A DNA stretch of 64,000 bases. Source: Erythroxylum novogranatense (taxonomy: Eukaryota; Streptophyta; Magnoliopsida; Malpighiales; Erythroxylaceae). Shown in pieces: positions 1-11,945 of this stretch; within the stretch, counting starts at the first letter, position 1, and every line of letters starts with the position of its first letter. Both the position numbers and the translations under genes were made by a program. The notes under the pieces are model-generated. The model worked only from the letters and a program-made list of their open reading frames with translations. It had not been told where the DNA came from and did not search any database. Location of the stretch: NCBI GenBank assembly GCA_029891385.1, contig CM057228.1, positions 51,671,783 through 51,735,782 of the forward strand, read 5' to 3'.

Positions 1-1660
1 TAACCATTTTAGTACAAAAGTCAAGACATGCAATGCGATACCGAAGCGATCCCGACTTGACCTTCACTTGAATCCTGCGAACATACTCCCGTTTTGCTAA
101 CGGGTACTCTTCGATTTCCTGAAAAATAAGTTGCAATGTTGGGTGAGTTTGCGAACTCAGTGAGAAACCATCATCGATGGTTCACTCAAATCATGCATTA
201 CGCAAATTGCGTATAGCACGGCATAGTAATATTAATTAACAGTATTATATAACAATTTACAGTGGTCTATAACGATTTCTGACGATTATCTGATGTCGAT
301 AACAATAACAAGATGGCGTAGAAACGATTTACGTAACAAATGTACGATAGTCTATATCGATTATCTGATGTCATTAACAATAATACAATAGCATAATGCA
401 GTTCACAGTATCACATCACAATTTACAGTAATTCATGGCATCACTCAGTTTAGTAATCATCACATAATTTGGCAGTTCAATCAATCATGTATATGATGCA
501 TATGAGACTCTTTCCGGTTATTCAGTGTTGTGCCCAAGTGCTCATCGATAAGCGATGGGGGACGCGGCGTGTGATTTCTCCCTCGGGCTAAGCCCAGACG
601 ATGCGATGTTCGAGCTCTAGGCTCTTTTCAAAGTGAGATTAGCAACTTGGGTCACGATCCTTTATCGATCATGCATTTATGCATGCAATGCAGTGTTCAA
701 TAAATTCAGTATTCAGTAGCAGTATTCATAGCTCAGTATATGGCTATAAAAGCCCGGTAGTGTATTTCTCAGTAACATACAGAAATTGAAGATTGATGAT
801 TGATAATTTACGATGTATAGCTATAAAGCCCAAAGGTAACGAAGACTCGATGATTCAGTAATTCGATCCAATACAGTAAACACATACAATGCGATCGTAC
901 TCCTTTCCAGTAGTCATGCGATCATCTGATGCAATTCACATTGTTCGATTCTATCTGAAGAGCATGCAACTTCGGTCATATACATTTCAATAATAATCTG
1001 ATGCAATTCAATCACATATAATTCAAGTAATCATGTACTTCACGTTATCAAGTAATTTCTGGTGAACATTTAGACACTCGAAATTTGAGAAACCAACTAG
1101 GTTACTCACCGTAACTTCCGAGCTCTTGCTGAAGTCCCAAAGAATGCCCGTGAAACGACGATCCAACGGTGCCTTTATAACGATGCGATGCAGTCCATTA
1201 CAAAATCGCTCAATTAAGCGATGCAAGAATGCATATGTCTCTATGAAATTATGTCCAATGCATGATCACGATTTTGGTGCTAAAACCCCATTTCGATATC
1301 CTATGATCGATCTCAACTCTTCACTCAATTGGATCAATCTTGATTTAGTTCAATCCTCGATTCAGTTCAATTTTCTCAATTCATACTTCCTATAATAATT
1401 TCCTATCCATTGGTCAAATTATACGGTGAAAAACTCAATTAGAACTCCAATTGTCTCAATTCAATATTTTGGTCACACTATTAACCATAATTGACTTTAA
1501 TCTCTACTTAATCAGTACCATCATAATTAAATTCTAATTTCATAATTATTCTCAATCGTAGACCTCTTTCCCTAGTTTGCAGCGAATGGAATCACTTGAT
1601 TGGAGGTCTATACCAAAAGTTATGCCCAATAAACCATAATTAAACCAATAAAACAGTTCC

Positions 1661-1916
1661 CGTCGTCGCGACCTTGCGGCCTTCGCCGCGTCACAAGCGG
1701 GTCGCTCGCCTCGACGTGTAACACGCTCGCCGCGGCGAACGCCTCACGCCGCCTTGAAGCGAAAGCGGGCTCGTCAGGCGTCAACCAAATGACGCTCGCC
1801 GCGACATCCTCTTCTCCCTCGCCGCGGCGTGAAACCCTTTTGCCCGCACTGAAATAATAATCCTTTCGCCACGGCGAGGCCTCAGGCACACCGCGACGTG
1901 CAAGTCGCAGGTCGTC
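1661..1916. repeat. GC-rich inverted-repeat word cluster in LTR-A copy 1
   Basis: This block is far richer in G+C than its AT-rich surroundings. It contains repeated short inverted repeats such as TCGCCGCGGCGA at 1727-1738 and TCGCCGCGGCGT at 1819-1830, plus decayed versions such as TCGCCACGGCGA. The same kind of block lies at the matching place in the other two family-A LTRs, about 0.4-0.6 kb downstream of the TATA box, so it would be transcribed in the leader. Function unknown. Confidence 0.75.
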
Positions 1917-2305
1917 TTCTCCGATCGGTTTCCGTCTAGTTTTCTCTCTAAAAACTCCCATTAACTCTCCCAACTACTCAATCAACCATAATAAATGCTA
2001 TAAATGCCATAAAAACCATCAATAACAACATTAAAACCTTTAAAACTTACCAATCAAGCTCCAAATCCACGGATCTCACAAAAACGCCGTAAACCCTAAA
2101 ATGTTTCAAACCCAACGATGATCCACTCTAAGCTCCTCAGTCCTTTATCAATCACAATAGACTTGTTAGCCTTACACAATAAGAGGAAAATCACAAGAAA
2201 TAATCAAAGAATCCTCACCCATAAGAGGAAACGAAGAACGCCATGGGAGGAGGAGAAGGAGCTCGCGATTGCCTTAGGAAAATAATCCCAATTTTCCAAA
2301 CCTAT

Positions 2306-2316
2306 CTATTTATAGG
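2306..2316 (-). promoter_or_regulatory. TATA box of LTR-A copy 1
   Basis: The minus strand reads CCTATAAATAG, a near-ideal plant TATA box, about 0.48 kb inside the sense start of the LTR. The same motif occurs in copy 2 (32889-32898). The matching stretch of copy 3 reads GAGCTATAGG and has decayed. Confidence 0.6.
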
Positions 2317-3418
2317 CATAGGTCTCCAAATCGGTCCAAATTTCAGTCTCTAAATTTCAGTAGCTCCACATATTTATTTCCTAACAGCCCCACTCTAACT
2401 TTTCCATTTCCATTGGACAATTCTTTCGATGCCGTCTGATCAAATAATCGGTCTCTTAAATATTTTCGGTCCGGACATTTCCTCCCGAATTTTTCGAAAA
2501 TTTCCTACAAGTCACTATCAGATGCCAATCACTCTTGGACTAATCTAAATCAGTCATTCGACTCACTTACTCTTAATTTCTCAATCAATCATAATCCAAT
2601 CAGTCCAGTCAGTTCACAATTACAATTAAAATGCCGCTAAATCATGACTGCATGTACCCATAATAAATGCATATGCAAGAAACCAGTTCCTCTATAATTA
2701 GAGGCCAGTAACAAAATCAATCAGTAAATGCAATGAAACCTTTCGGTTCGTCCCAATTTACCAGAATACCCTTGCTCGCAGTAACGGGATGTTACATTAA
2801 ACCCTAATATCCATCAAAAAAAAATTTTCCATTGGACCCTTACAAGACATTATCAATTCCTCTTTATTCTCATAACATTCCAAAATTTTACTTACAAATC
2901 GTTCCATGGTGTTCCACATAACGTAGTCACCCTACTAGAACTCACTTTTCACTGCTTGCGGACCGAAAATGGAACACTTTAAATCATAATTTCAATTTGA
3001 CTTCTTCATATAAATCATATCTCTATATCTCTTGTTTATTTTGAAACAAGAATCACCTCGATCAGAGTTCTACAACTCAACATATCATCAAAATACCATA
3101 ATGTGTTCATATCCTAAACAAGCCCTCCTATCCGACCTCACTTGTTTTTTTATTCAAACTTTCTCAAATAAACTCAAAATGATACAAATGTTCATGGAGA
3201 GATACCTACATGTCTTAGGAATCCATTGTTTCAAGAATCGCTTCAATTGGAGGTCGGATGAGGGAGTTATGATCAAAAGAATTCAACATGTTCATTCCCC
3301 AAAATCAATTTGAACATACTTTGGCGCGATTGCCATAACTTTTTCTAAAAATATCCAAATTCCTTTGTTCTTGTGCCATTCGAAAGATAACATCGATATA
3401 TACAACTGAACCGTGGTT

Positions 3419-3566
3419 GTCCGTTATACGGCCCAAACTGCACCAAACCATCCGAGAATGTCCGTTAAACGGACATCCATGTCCGTCTAACGGACATGAG
3501 CAAGGGGAGGGGTCCTTTTGACCCGAGGCTGTCCGTTAAACGGACTTCCATGCCCATTTAACAGAC
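3419..3566. repeat. GTCCGTTAAACGGAC inverted-repeat cluster
   Basis: Five copies of a 15-nt inverted-repeat word occur at 3419-3433, 3460-3474, 3481-3495, 3531-3545 and 3552-3566. Two are the perfect form GTCCGTTAAACGGAC and three carry changes. Each is followed by CATG-like text. The corresponding part of LTR-B copy 2 carries a different array (62794-62940). Confidence 0.85.
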
Positions 3567-5260
3567 ATGCGATTTTCAAAAACCTCTTCAACCTTTTTCC
3601 AATATTTTTTACATCCAAACTACCATCATAACCACTTATAATCTTCACATATATACTTATTCAAATGTCTAAACTCTTCATAACTACTCAAACATCAAAC
3701 TTAATTCATCAATCTCTCAATTCTTGTCTTAAATAATTTATCAATACCACAAATTCTCATCATACATCAAAACTATCATGTTCATAACATCATATCCCTA
3801 TAAAGACTTGAACTTTGTTCCATTTCACTTCCTTTGCTAATACACCACCAATCTTTATTCATTCAAATACCAATTTGGAGTTCATCAAATACTAATTCTT
3901 CTTTTCCTTAGCATTTCAATTACACGTAATGGCAACTCATATTCAAAAATCCATCAATTCATCAACTTCAATTTGGGCAAAAACATCTCATGATTATCGT
4001 CTTAGCATTCCTATATTTCTTGCCCATATTGCCTCACTTATATATACATATATCATTTCATATACATAGCTCATTAACTCACATGGATCACTTCTTCAGT
4101 TGTATTCCAGTCCAATTTAAACTCATCCTTACTCTACCTTAATCCATACCCAATCTCACATTCAACTTTGACAATCATCCATGCATAATTTCACATTTCA
4201 TTATCCAAAACCATCACAATTCCTGTTGTTCTTTTCCATAACATCTCATTGATGGATACACATATATGTACATTTGCATATGTATCTACCCATCATTCAT
4301 GCTCAGCATTCATCCTAGTAACCCATATAAAATTTTACATTTCAAAACATACACAATCCCATAACATGACAGTTTACAATCTTCAATGGCAACCCATGCC
4401 ACAATACATTACACATAACAATATTGAATATCCAAAACATGCAGAACTCAATAATTCTCAAAATACATGTAAAATCATAATTTACATCAATTAATCCAAA
4501 ACATAACAAAACATGCAATTTCGGAGAAAAGTCTTGACTTTCACTCTGTTTTCCTGCTTATCACTTGTGAATGGGGAAAGAGAGTGGGGGTGAGCTCGAA
4601 AGCTCCGTGGGGAAACATGCTTATAATAAATAAGGAGCAAAACCATTCAAAAACATTCTTTACCATGGAAAATGCTTGTTGAGTTATAAAACTCATAATT
4701 CTTAAAATTCTTGTTGAGTCGTGAAACCCATATTTCTCAAAATCCTTGTCAAATAATCAAAACTCACAAACAACACAATTCCTGCATTTTCAACTTTCTC
4801 ATAAATCATGAATGCATCAAAACTTATCACAATTCACAAACATATAAACACATCATAATGGTTTGGCAAGTCCACAATTCATGACGAACTACACAATTCC
4901 ATAGAATGGCCTTGTGTAGTCGTAAATTCTTGAGGAGTCCTAAAAGGAACTTCTTGCCACTTGCGGGCAGGCGGGAGAAGCCTATTCATGGTCAGCGTGC
5001 ACGCGACAGTTCTTGGGTGGACTATACCTAACCCACATAACATGTAATCATGCTCTTGAAAAATGATTGCCCCAAATGGCAAAACTCTTGGAATTCTTGT
5101 TTTTCATAAATCATGCAAATTTTCATAAATCCTTTCATGAGCATGTAACATTCCATATGCAAGGTCATCATCAATTCTCAATTCATCATCACAATGCATA
5201 CACCAAAACATGCGGCACTATCACAAAACATTCAAAGGCAATAAATGCAACATGTATAAC

Positions 5261-5373
5261 AATTTCTCAAATCACTTAAAACCAAGCTTTGCATTAATTG
5301 TAATAATTTCTCAAATCACTTAAAACCAAGCTTTGCATTACTTGTAATAATTTCTCAAATCATTTAAACAATG
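5261..5373. repeat. 44-bp tandem repeat, about 2.5 units
   Basis: A 44-bp unit starting AATTTCTCAAATCACTTAAA begins at 5261, 5305 and 5349 (partial). The first two units differ at one base, so the duplication is recent relative to the divergence of the two family-B LTRs. Confidence 0.9.
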
Positions 5374-5976
5374 AATTTGAAATCATTTTATCATTTTGAT
5401 ATTTGAAAGTACATTATGGCTCATTATTCACTATAAACATGAAAACCCACCTTATATCCTTGCTTATTCTTGGAAATCCAAAATCAATGGCTTCCTCCTT
5501 CTTGCCCTTGGAAAGATCCTTAATAACCTTAACACAAACAAAATTCCATAAATTTCCATTAAATTTGAAAAACCCCCCAAATTTCTCTAATTATCACATA
5601 AATTCTATAAACCCTAATCAATCTCTAATCTAACCCATCCATGGTTCATGTGGGTTGGAAAACTTCAAATCTAGCTTAGAAACCCAAAACACTAAAGGAT
5701 TTCACCATCTTCTTCTTCCTTTTAACTTTCTCTCTCTAGAACTTCACCATGAACAAAACCTAACCATTTCTCAACAAAGAAGATGAAAAGTGGGAGAACT
5801 TATCTTGGAAAGCTTGATTCCTCTCCTTGATCCACAAAATTCCTTCCCTTTCTCTTGCATTTCCTTCTCTTCTTCTCTTCTTTCTTTCCCTCTTTTTTTT
5901 CCTCTTCTCCTCCAAGACATCTCTCCCTCTCTTCTCTATTTTCTCTTGTTTTTCTCTAATTTTCTTGGATCTCTTA

Positions 5977-5988
5977 CCCTTATATACC
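5977..5988 (-). promoter_or_regulatory. TATA box of LTR-B copy 1
   Basis: The minus strand reads GGTATATAAGGG, about 0.75 kb inside the LTR start at 6742. A purine-rich leader follows on the same strand. This supports minus-strand transcription and places U3 at about 5950-6742. Confidence 0.55.
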
Positions 5989-6742
5989 AGCCCACTTGTA
6001 TAATGACCACCTTGCCCTTACTAATAAGCCTTGTAAACTTACAAACTTAAGTGGCTTGACCCATTTGCCCCTCATGACATCTTTCCACCTTAATTTAATT
6101 AATTCATGCCATATGATTTTAGTCAAATTAACATGTTAATTAAGTCCCATTAACATGCTAATTAATTCCTCAAAGTCATCAAATATGACCAAGTCTCAAA
6201 TATCATAAAATCATGCTTAACTTAGAACATTTTTCAAATCATCAAATTGAAGGAATTTGCTAGAACTTCCTTCTAAAGAAATGTTCCCCTATGTCTTAAT
6301 TTCATAATGCCACAAAAATCATCCAATTTAGAGCACTACATCAAAAGTTACGCTCAAAACATGTCAGACATATCATTTTACTTACACATTTTCTAGTACT
6401 TTAATTCCATCCAAAATTAACCTTCTTAAGGGCCAAATTGAAACTCGATTCCTTCATAACAAATGTAGCCCTATTCCTCTAATTTAATCCAAATTAAAAT
6501 CATCTCATTTGAATAACTAGGGATCAAGTTATGGCTAAAACACCGAAGCATACTCTATGAACATATTTCACTTGGAATTTCCTGTTCTTTAACTTCAACA
6601 TATCACATAAAATCCATCTTATATCTATACCATATTTTTCATTTGAATTCCATTTCATGAATTCCTTATTTCTTTACACATGAATGATTTCCAATAATTC
6701 ACTTAACAGTTCTAATTTTCATAAAAGGTTCGGGGCCCAACA

Positions 6743-7489
6743 ATCGCCATCATCATTGCCACCGTTAGTATCTTCTGCTAATATGAGTATCGCTCAATCT
6801 TCAGCGGTCGAGGGTCAGTCCGGAGCTATGCGTAGCTAAGTCACATTTCTTCTTGAAGATGTAGCAATGGCTTGAGTTTACCGGACAAAGTGATTTGTAG
6901 AACTTTTGATGCTTAATATATGAAGTCTCATATATGTCATTCAGATATTGCATTTACTCTCTTAATCTGCCTAGTTGTGTTTGATTTAGATGGTTGTGTT
7001 TTTATCCGATTGATCAATTGCATTTACTTGTCCAATTTTCACACTAAGGTTTTTAACAAAGATTTAAATAATGGAGTTCATTAATTAAATCTTTGGACCA
7101 AAAGAGTCCTTTAGGGTTGATCTTTCGAAACTTAGTAGATTCTACCCCCGAAAATTCATTTTTGAACTGTGATAGCCTGCGCCCATTTTCAAGAGGATTT
7201 ATTATCATTTGATCATTACCCAAAATTTCAAGTTCATTTATTTTATTAAAAACACAAAAACATTCTTTTATACTTTTTTCTCCAATTTTAATTACTGTTA
7301 CTAGTTCTTTCAATGACCAAACCCCTTTTATCAACTTTAATTGCAATTTTTGACATTTAAGCTAGTTTAGACCTTTTTCATTTGGTTTCAATTAAGTGAG
7401 ACGACCCGAGGTTGCAACCTATACCACAATCTTGGAAATTATTATTTTTTGACCGGTTTCCAAGGATCGTTCGTAAGGTCGAATCGACA
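6743..7489 (+). repeat. Repeat E copy 1 (LTR-like, 3' portion)
   Basis: This is clearly homologous, in the same orientation, to 60629-61560. Shared stretches include GAGCTATGCGTAGCTA, CTTGAAGATGTAGCAATGG, TTTTCAAGAGGATTT and GTGAGACGACCCGAGG. In copy 2 the homology runs up to a sequence resembling the common plant gypsy PBS context GGCGCCGTTGCCGGGGA, so I infer that E is the 3' part of a Tat- or Athila-like LTR. Here it is cut on the left by LTR-B and on the right by an A-like LTR piece. The left end near CCATCATC matches the copia insertion site in copy 2. Confidence 0.55.
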
Positions 7490-8248
7490 GAGCCGCGATC
7501 ACAGAGCTTTAAGCTCAATGAGTGAAAATGAGCTTCGAGTCCATAAGTGATTCAGAGCCTCAGGCTCAACGTTTAATGAGTCTTGTATCCACCAATGGAT
7601 AAGGGACAGTTATTAATGAGCCCTACAAGGAACAGTTTAGGCACTCGGTCACAGAAAAATAATAAATGAAAAGTGAGTCTCATATGCATGTATCGAATAT
7701 GAATAATGTGGACGTGAAATTATGTAAATGTGTGAATGTAAAATATTGTGAATGTGCACTATGAAATAAAGTGAGATGTATGATTATTATGTTATGTGAC
7801 TGGGTGAACCATCGATGATGGTCACTTACTGAGTTTGCAAAACTCACCTAAAATTTGCAATTATTTTTCAGGACCCAGAAAAATACCCCGTTAGGCAATA
7901 GGTGTATAGCATCTGCATATGAGTGAGAGAAGAGGTCGGGATCAATTCACATCTGCATTATTGTCTGATAAAATTGTATTTTCTGAATTTTGTACAAATG
8001 ATTAGGTCAATTTGTAAAGTCAACGGACTGAATTAATTTGTATTTATGAAAAGGGCCCCCATGGTCATTGTATTTACCGGTGATTTATGTATGGTAATGA
8101 TTTCCCGTATAGTGTATGCTTGTGTTTTGAAAGAAAAAAATTTATGCTGAGTTTTGACTGAGTGATGTAGCACGCCACCCTCGCATGGCATAGACTTGAA
8201 TATCACCATCGATGTCAGGTTCGGGTCATGCGGGAGTGGGTTGTTACA
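7490..8248 (+). repeat. Fragment of a family-A-like LTR
   Basis: The text matches the 3' third of the family-A LTR in plus sense: CAGAGCTTTAAGCTCAAT matches near 36737, and GGGTGAACCATCGATGATGG matches near 37118. It ends GGGTTGTTACA at 8248, an LTR-like end, although the last 150 bp differ from copy 3. The 5' two thirds are missing. It abuts repeat E abruptly. Its divergence suggests a related subfamily. Confidence 0.6.
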
Positions 8249-8570
8249 ATTAATCTTGCTAATTAATATTTTTCTTAAACTAGATACACATAACACTTCA
8301 TTAAGCACCCAATTGTGACAAAAATTCCAATTCACTAATTGTAGTCCGTCAAATCAGAATTCAATACATGATCAATTCACAATCACGAAATCAATTCATA
8401 AACATTTAAAATCTTTCATACCCCAGAATAAATCAATTGAGTGCATAAATTATTTTTACAATGTGTACTAAATCATAATTCATGTATGTATGTGAATATG
8501 ATCAAATGAAATACACTTTATATGTTCTCATATGATCTGACTCATAAGACTTCATATAGTAGATAAATTC
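8249..8570. other. Unassigned AT-rich spacer
   Basis: No recognizable domain, LTR end or tandem repeat is seen. It lies between the LTR piece and the copia integrase end, where the RT domain of that copia element should be, so the rest of the copia element was replaced or deleted at about this point. Confidence 0.5.
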
Positions 8571-9590
8571 CTAAGAGTAGGAATGGGCTATTATATAGAA
8601 TGAGACTGCAGATAGAATAAAAATAGGTAGAATTGGTGGACTTGCATTTTTGTTTGAATTTGAAGGAAAAAGTTGAGAAAATAGGAACTCTTCTTTATTG
8701 AATTCTACATGGCAAGATATGAAAATGTTACCTTGATTGTTTAGGCATTTGTAGCCTTTGTGCATTGAACTATATCCAAAAAAAACACATTTTGTGTTGT
8801 GGAAATCAAATTTATGATGAGAATAATATCTAAGGTAAGGAACACAGCTGCAATCAAAGGTTTTGAGGAAGAGATAATTTGGTGTTTGTTGTACAGCTTC
8901 TCAAATGGTGAGATGTTGTTGATTCTTGGAGATGCAAGATTATTGATGAGAAATGTAGCTATGAAAAAAGCTTCAAGACAATAGGTAAGAGCATATGAGC
9001 ATGGGATAAGAGAGTTAGGCCTGTTTTAGTGATATGTCTATGTTTTCTTTCGAAAATACCATTTTGTTGGTGGGTATAAGGGTAACTCAAATGTGGTTGT
9101 ATCCCATATTGTGTAAGGTAAGGTAATAGGGCTTTAAATTCCCCTCCCATGTTAGTGTGAAAGGCTTCAATTTTTTTATTTAACTAAATTTCAATATTGG
9201 TTTTGAATTTAATGAAGACAGATAGTGTGTTTGATTTTAGCTTTTGGGGATAAAACCATGTAAACCTAGTATAGGCATCGACAAAAATGAGATAATATTT
9301 ATGTCCTTCTGTTGAGAGATATGGAAAGGGACCCCAAATGTTAGAATAAATGATATCTAATGGATTTTGGGCTATGATGTCATATGTTTGAAATGGTAAC
9401 TTATGCAATTTTCCCTGTTTACAAGCATCACAAAAAAACAAGTTGTTTAGGATTATGTTGAACTTCATTGAACTCAAAATTTGTTTTAATATTTTGTTGG
9501 AAGGATGTCCTATTTTGGCATGCCAAACATTTGCATTCTTTTGTGCTAAATTTTCCTCACAATAGCATTTTTTTGAAGAAAGAGAATCTA
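8571..9590 (-). pseudogene. Copia integrase, decayed
   Basis: The minus strand encodes integrase pieces in order. A CxxC part (CDACKQGKLHKLPF) is followed by the first catalytic region reading YSNIWGPFP, where functional enzymes have SD(L/I)WGP, so the first catalytic Asp is Asn. Then come FVDAYTRFTWFYP, a second-Asp region reading GGEFKALL with its start broken, and HQQNGIFERKHRHI with the Glu kept. The C-terminal HKGYKCL region is at 8571-8765. Several stops and shifts separate these pieces. It is non-functional as sequenced. Confidence 0.85.
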
Positions 9591-9720
9591 TATAGTATGG
9601 AGAATCGAAAACATTAAAACTAGGAGCAAAATGTGATTTTCTGATTGGCCTAATTTGGTCTTATGGCTTGGTGTCTTCAAGACTAAGTAGGCCATCCTGA
9701 AGCACTCCCTTGAGCAGAAC

Positions 9721-11061
9721 CTACCTTGTTGCCTTATCTTTAAATGAACAATTAACATCAGTAAACTCAACAGTAGTCATGTTATCTTTGGTGAGTTTAG
9801 ATATGCTCAACAGGTTTTTGGTTATGTTTAGAACATGTAGAATTTGTTTCAATGTAAGAGTTATGTGTATGTTATCTTGGAATTGAATATGAGATGAACC
9901 CACATTAGCAATAGGAAGGGAAGTACCATTTCTAATAGTGAGTTGATCTTTGCCATCATATTATGAATTGATTGAAAGATTGTTGAGGTCTCCTATACAT
10001 TATTTGTAACTCCACTATCTACAAACCATGTACTATCACTAAGTGTTTCAGAACAAGGATTACCTTGTTGATTTAAGGTCAAATAGGATTGAGGATAGCC
10101 TTGTGAATTATTTTGTGTAGATTTTCCATTGTTGTTAGATCTCCATGGTTGGTTAGTGCTTCCTTGCCATGATATGTCAAACCATTTGTGACATTTGAGT
10201 GCCTCATGGCCAGGTTTGTGGCGTAGCTGACAAAATATTTTATTTAAATTCCATCTGCCTGCTCTTCCACGACCTCCTCTACTTTTAAAGCTGCTCCATC
10301 CACCTTGATTTTTACGGTATTGATTATTGTTATTGAAACTTGCATAGTTGGCAGCAAGTGATGAGATGTCTATTTGGGTGATTGTGTTCAACTGTTATAT
10401 TCTTGTTTCATGCATCATGAGAGAGTATTGTACTTCTTGTAGAGTTGAGGCTTTCATGGAGTGTGTTAGATAAACCACAACATGATCATATTTATGACCA
10501 AGACCATTGAGAGCACTTAATATTAGTTTATAATCTGTGATGACATGTCCTACAACTTAAAGTGTTCTCCTATAGTTTTAACTTTTTGCAGGTATTCAAA
10601 TATAGTGTGTGATCCCTTTTTAATTATTGAGAGCAAATTTTTGAGTTGCAGGACTCTAACCATAGAGGTTTGAGCATAAAGATTTTCGAGGATTTGCCAT
10701 ACTTGGTAGGAGGAGTTGGAATGGTTTACCTGACCAATTACTTCTTCTCTAATAGTTAAGAGCAACCAACACAGTAGCAGTTGATCTATTCTATGCCAAG
10801 TTCGTAGTCTGTGTGGTCAGTAGCTTGATCTGCATCTACACTGAAAGTTTGAGGAGGAGGGGCAGTGGTGATGAAGTGTTCAAGTTCAAGGTCTCTTATG
10901 GCTGCAAGTACTTGTGCTCACAAGTTAATGAAATTCTGTCTGTCAAGCTTAATCGGAAGGTTGAAGTTTAGGGTTTTTGTTAGAATGGAAAAATCAGGAG
11001 AAGGAGTGAAAGGTTGTGCGACATTATGGCTAGTAACTAATGAGCCAGAGTTAGGATCCAT
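9721..11061 (-). pseudogene. Copia gag-protease, proximal copy, decayed
   Basis: The minus strand starts MDPNSGSLVT at 11061 and continues into a UBN2-type gag segment at 10550-10765 (QVWQILENLYAQTSM). A zinc knuckle follows at about 10200, reading CQLRHKPGHEALKC, where the second Cys of CxxCx4Hx4C is Arg. The protease site reads WFVDSGVTNNV (DSGA in active copia). A post-protease piece with LNITKNLLSISKL follows. Frameshifts and stops interrupt it. The N-terminal half is duplicated at 11221-11796. Confidence 0.85.
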
Positions 11062-11945
11062 GACATTGGTCAAGAAAGCTCTCATACTGTGTAAAGGCTT
11101 ATGAGAGGAATAGAATATATGTGTTTATTATTATCTCATAGACTTGTTTATATACACGAGAATTACAACAGAGAAGGGCAAAGCCACAGTGGGGGCAAAT
11201 GGGGGCACTTAATATTAGTTTATGACCAAGACCATTGAGAGCACTTAATATTAGTTTATAATCTGTGATGACATGTCCTACAACTTAAAGTGGTCTCCTA
11301 TAGTTTTAATTTTTTGCAGGTATTCGAATATAGTGTGTGATCCCTTTTTAATTATTGAGAGCAAATTTTTGAGTTGCAGGACTCTAACCATGGAGGTTTG
11401 AGCATAAAGATTTTCGAGGATTTGCCATACTTGGTAGGAGGAGTTGGAATGGTTTACCTGACCAATTACTTCTTCTCTAATAGTTAAGAGCAACCAACAC
11501 AGTAGCAGTTGATCTATTCTATGCCAAGTTAAGTAATCGTGTGGTGGTGAGCTTGATCTGCATCTACACCTTTGAAAGTTTGAGGAGGAGGGGCAGTGGT
11601 GATGAAGTGTTCAAGTTCAAGGTCTCTTATGGCTGCAAGTACTTGTGCTCACAAGTTAATGAAATTCTGTATGTCTGTCAAGCTTAATCGGAAGGTTGAA
11701 GTTTAGGGTTTTTGTTAGAATGGAAAAATCAGGAGAAGGAGTGAAAGGTTGTGCGACATTATGGCTAGTAGCTAATGAGCCAGAGTTAGGATCCATGACA
11801 TTGGTCAAGAAAGCTCTCATACTGTGTAAAGGCTTATGAGAGGAATAGAATATATGTGTTTATTATTATCTCATAGACTTGTTTATATACACGAGAATTA
11901 CAACAGAGAAGGGCAAAGCCACAGTGGGGGCAAATGGGGCACTTG
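10493..11945. repeat. Tandem duplication of about 730 bp inside copia/hAT
   Basis: Unit 1 is about 10493-11209 and unit 2 about 11221-11945, offset by 728-735 bp and nearly identical. Each holds the start of gag, the PBS, most of the LTR and the first bases of the hAT. Unit 1 therefore ends with a stub of hAT terminus (about 11173-11209) with no transposon behind it. The repeated word GCACTTAATATTAGTTTA lies at the junction and may have mediated it. Confidence 0.9.
11278..11796 (-). pseudogene. Duplicated copia gag N-terminal part
   Basis: The minus strand begins with ATG at 11796 in the same context as the proximal copy and reaches the UBN2 segment at 11278-11493. That segment matches 10550-10765 except at two residues (KIKTIGDHF versus KVKTIGEHF). 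It is in the original position relative to the LTR; the proximal copy arose by the tandem duplication, or the reverse. It stops at the duplication junction. Confidence 0.85.

Larger units (their letters stand above)
1..2796 (-). repeat. LTR, family A copy 1 (gypsy-like), cut by window start
   Basis: This is a long terminal repeat that aligns by eye along its length with the copies at 30596-33405 and, reversed, 34980-37573. It ends in GGGATGTTACA, so in the sense (minus) direction it begins TGTAACATCCC, a usual plant gypsy LTR start. A TATA motif lies on the minus strand near 2306-2316. Shared landmarks are a box near 180 containing CATCGATGG and a GC-rich cluster of CGTCGCGACG-like words at 1661-1916. 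The other LTR end lies left of the window, so I cannot tell a solo LTR from part of a full element. The ORFs inside look like chance frames. Assignment to gypsy rests on the termini and the 5-bp target duplication of copy 2. Confidence 0.8.
2797..6742 (-). repeat. LTR, family B copy 1 (about 3.9 kb, left end lost)
   Basis: In the minus direction this begins TGTTGGGCCCCG at 6742 and has a strong TATA box at 5977-5988. It matches the sequence from 62310 onward in the same orientation: for instance a box around 3231-3255 matches 62537-62564, and text near 4591-4610 matches near 63630-63655. Copy 2 has a PBS directly beside its LTR end, which shows that this repeat is an LTR read on the minus strand. 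The end that should read GGGCCCGACA is not found near 2800, so the left end was probably lost or displaced by the family-A LTR. No coding sequence is convincing here. Confidence 0.65.

Noticed and set aside
8033..8335. Minus-strand ORF as the missing copia RT
   Set aside because: None of the RT motifs (KARLVA, FLNG, YVDD) is present, and it crosses the LTR-A piece boundary.
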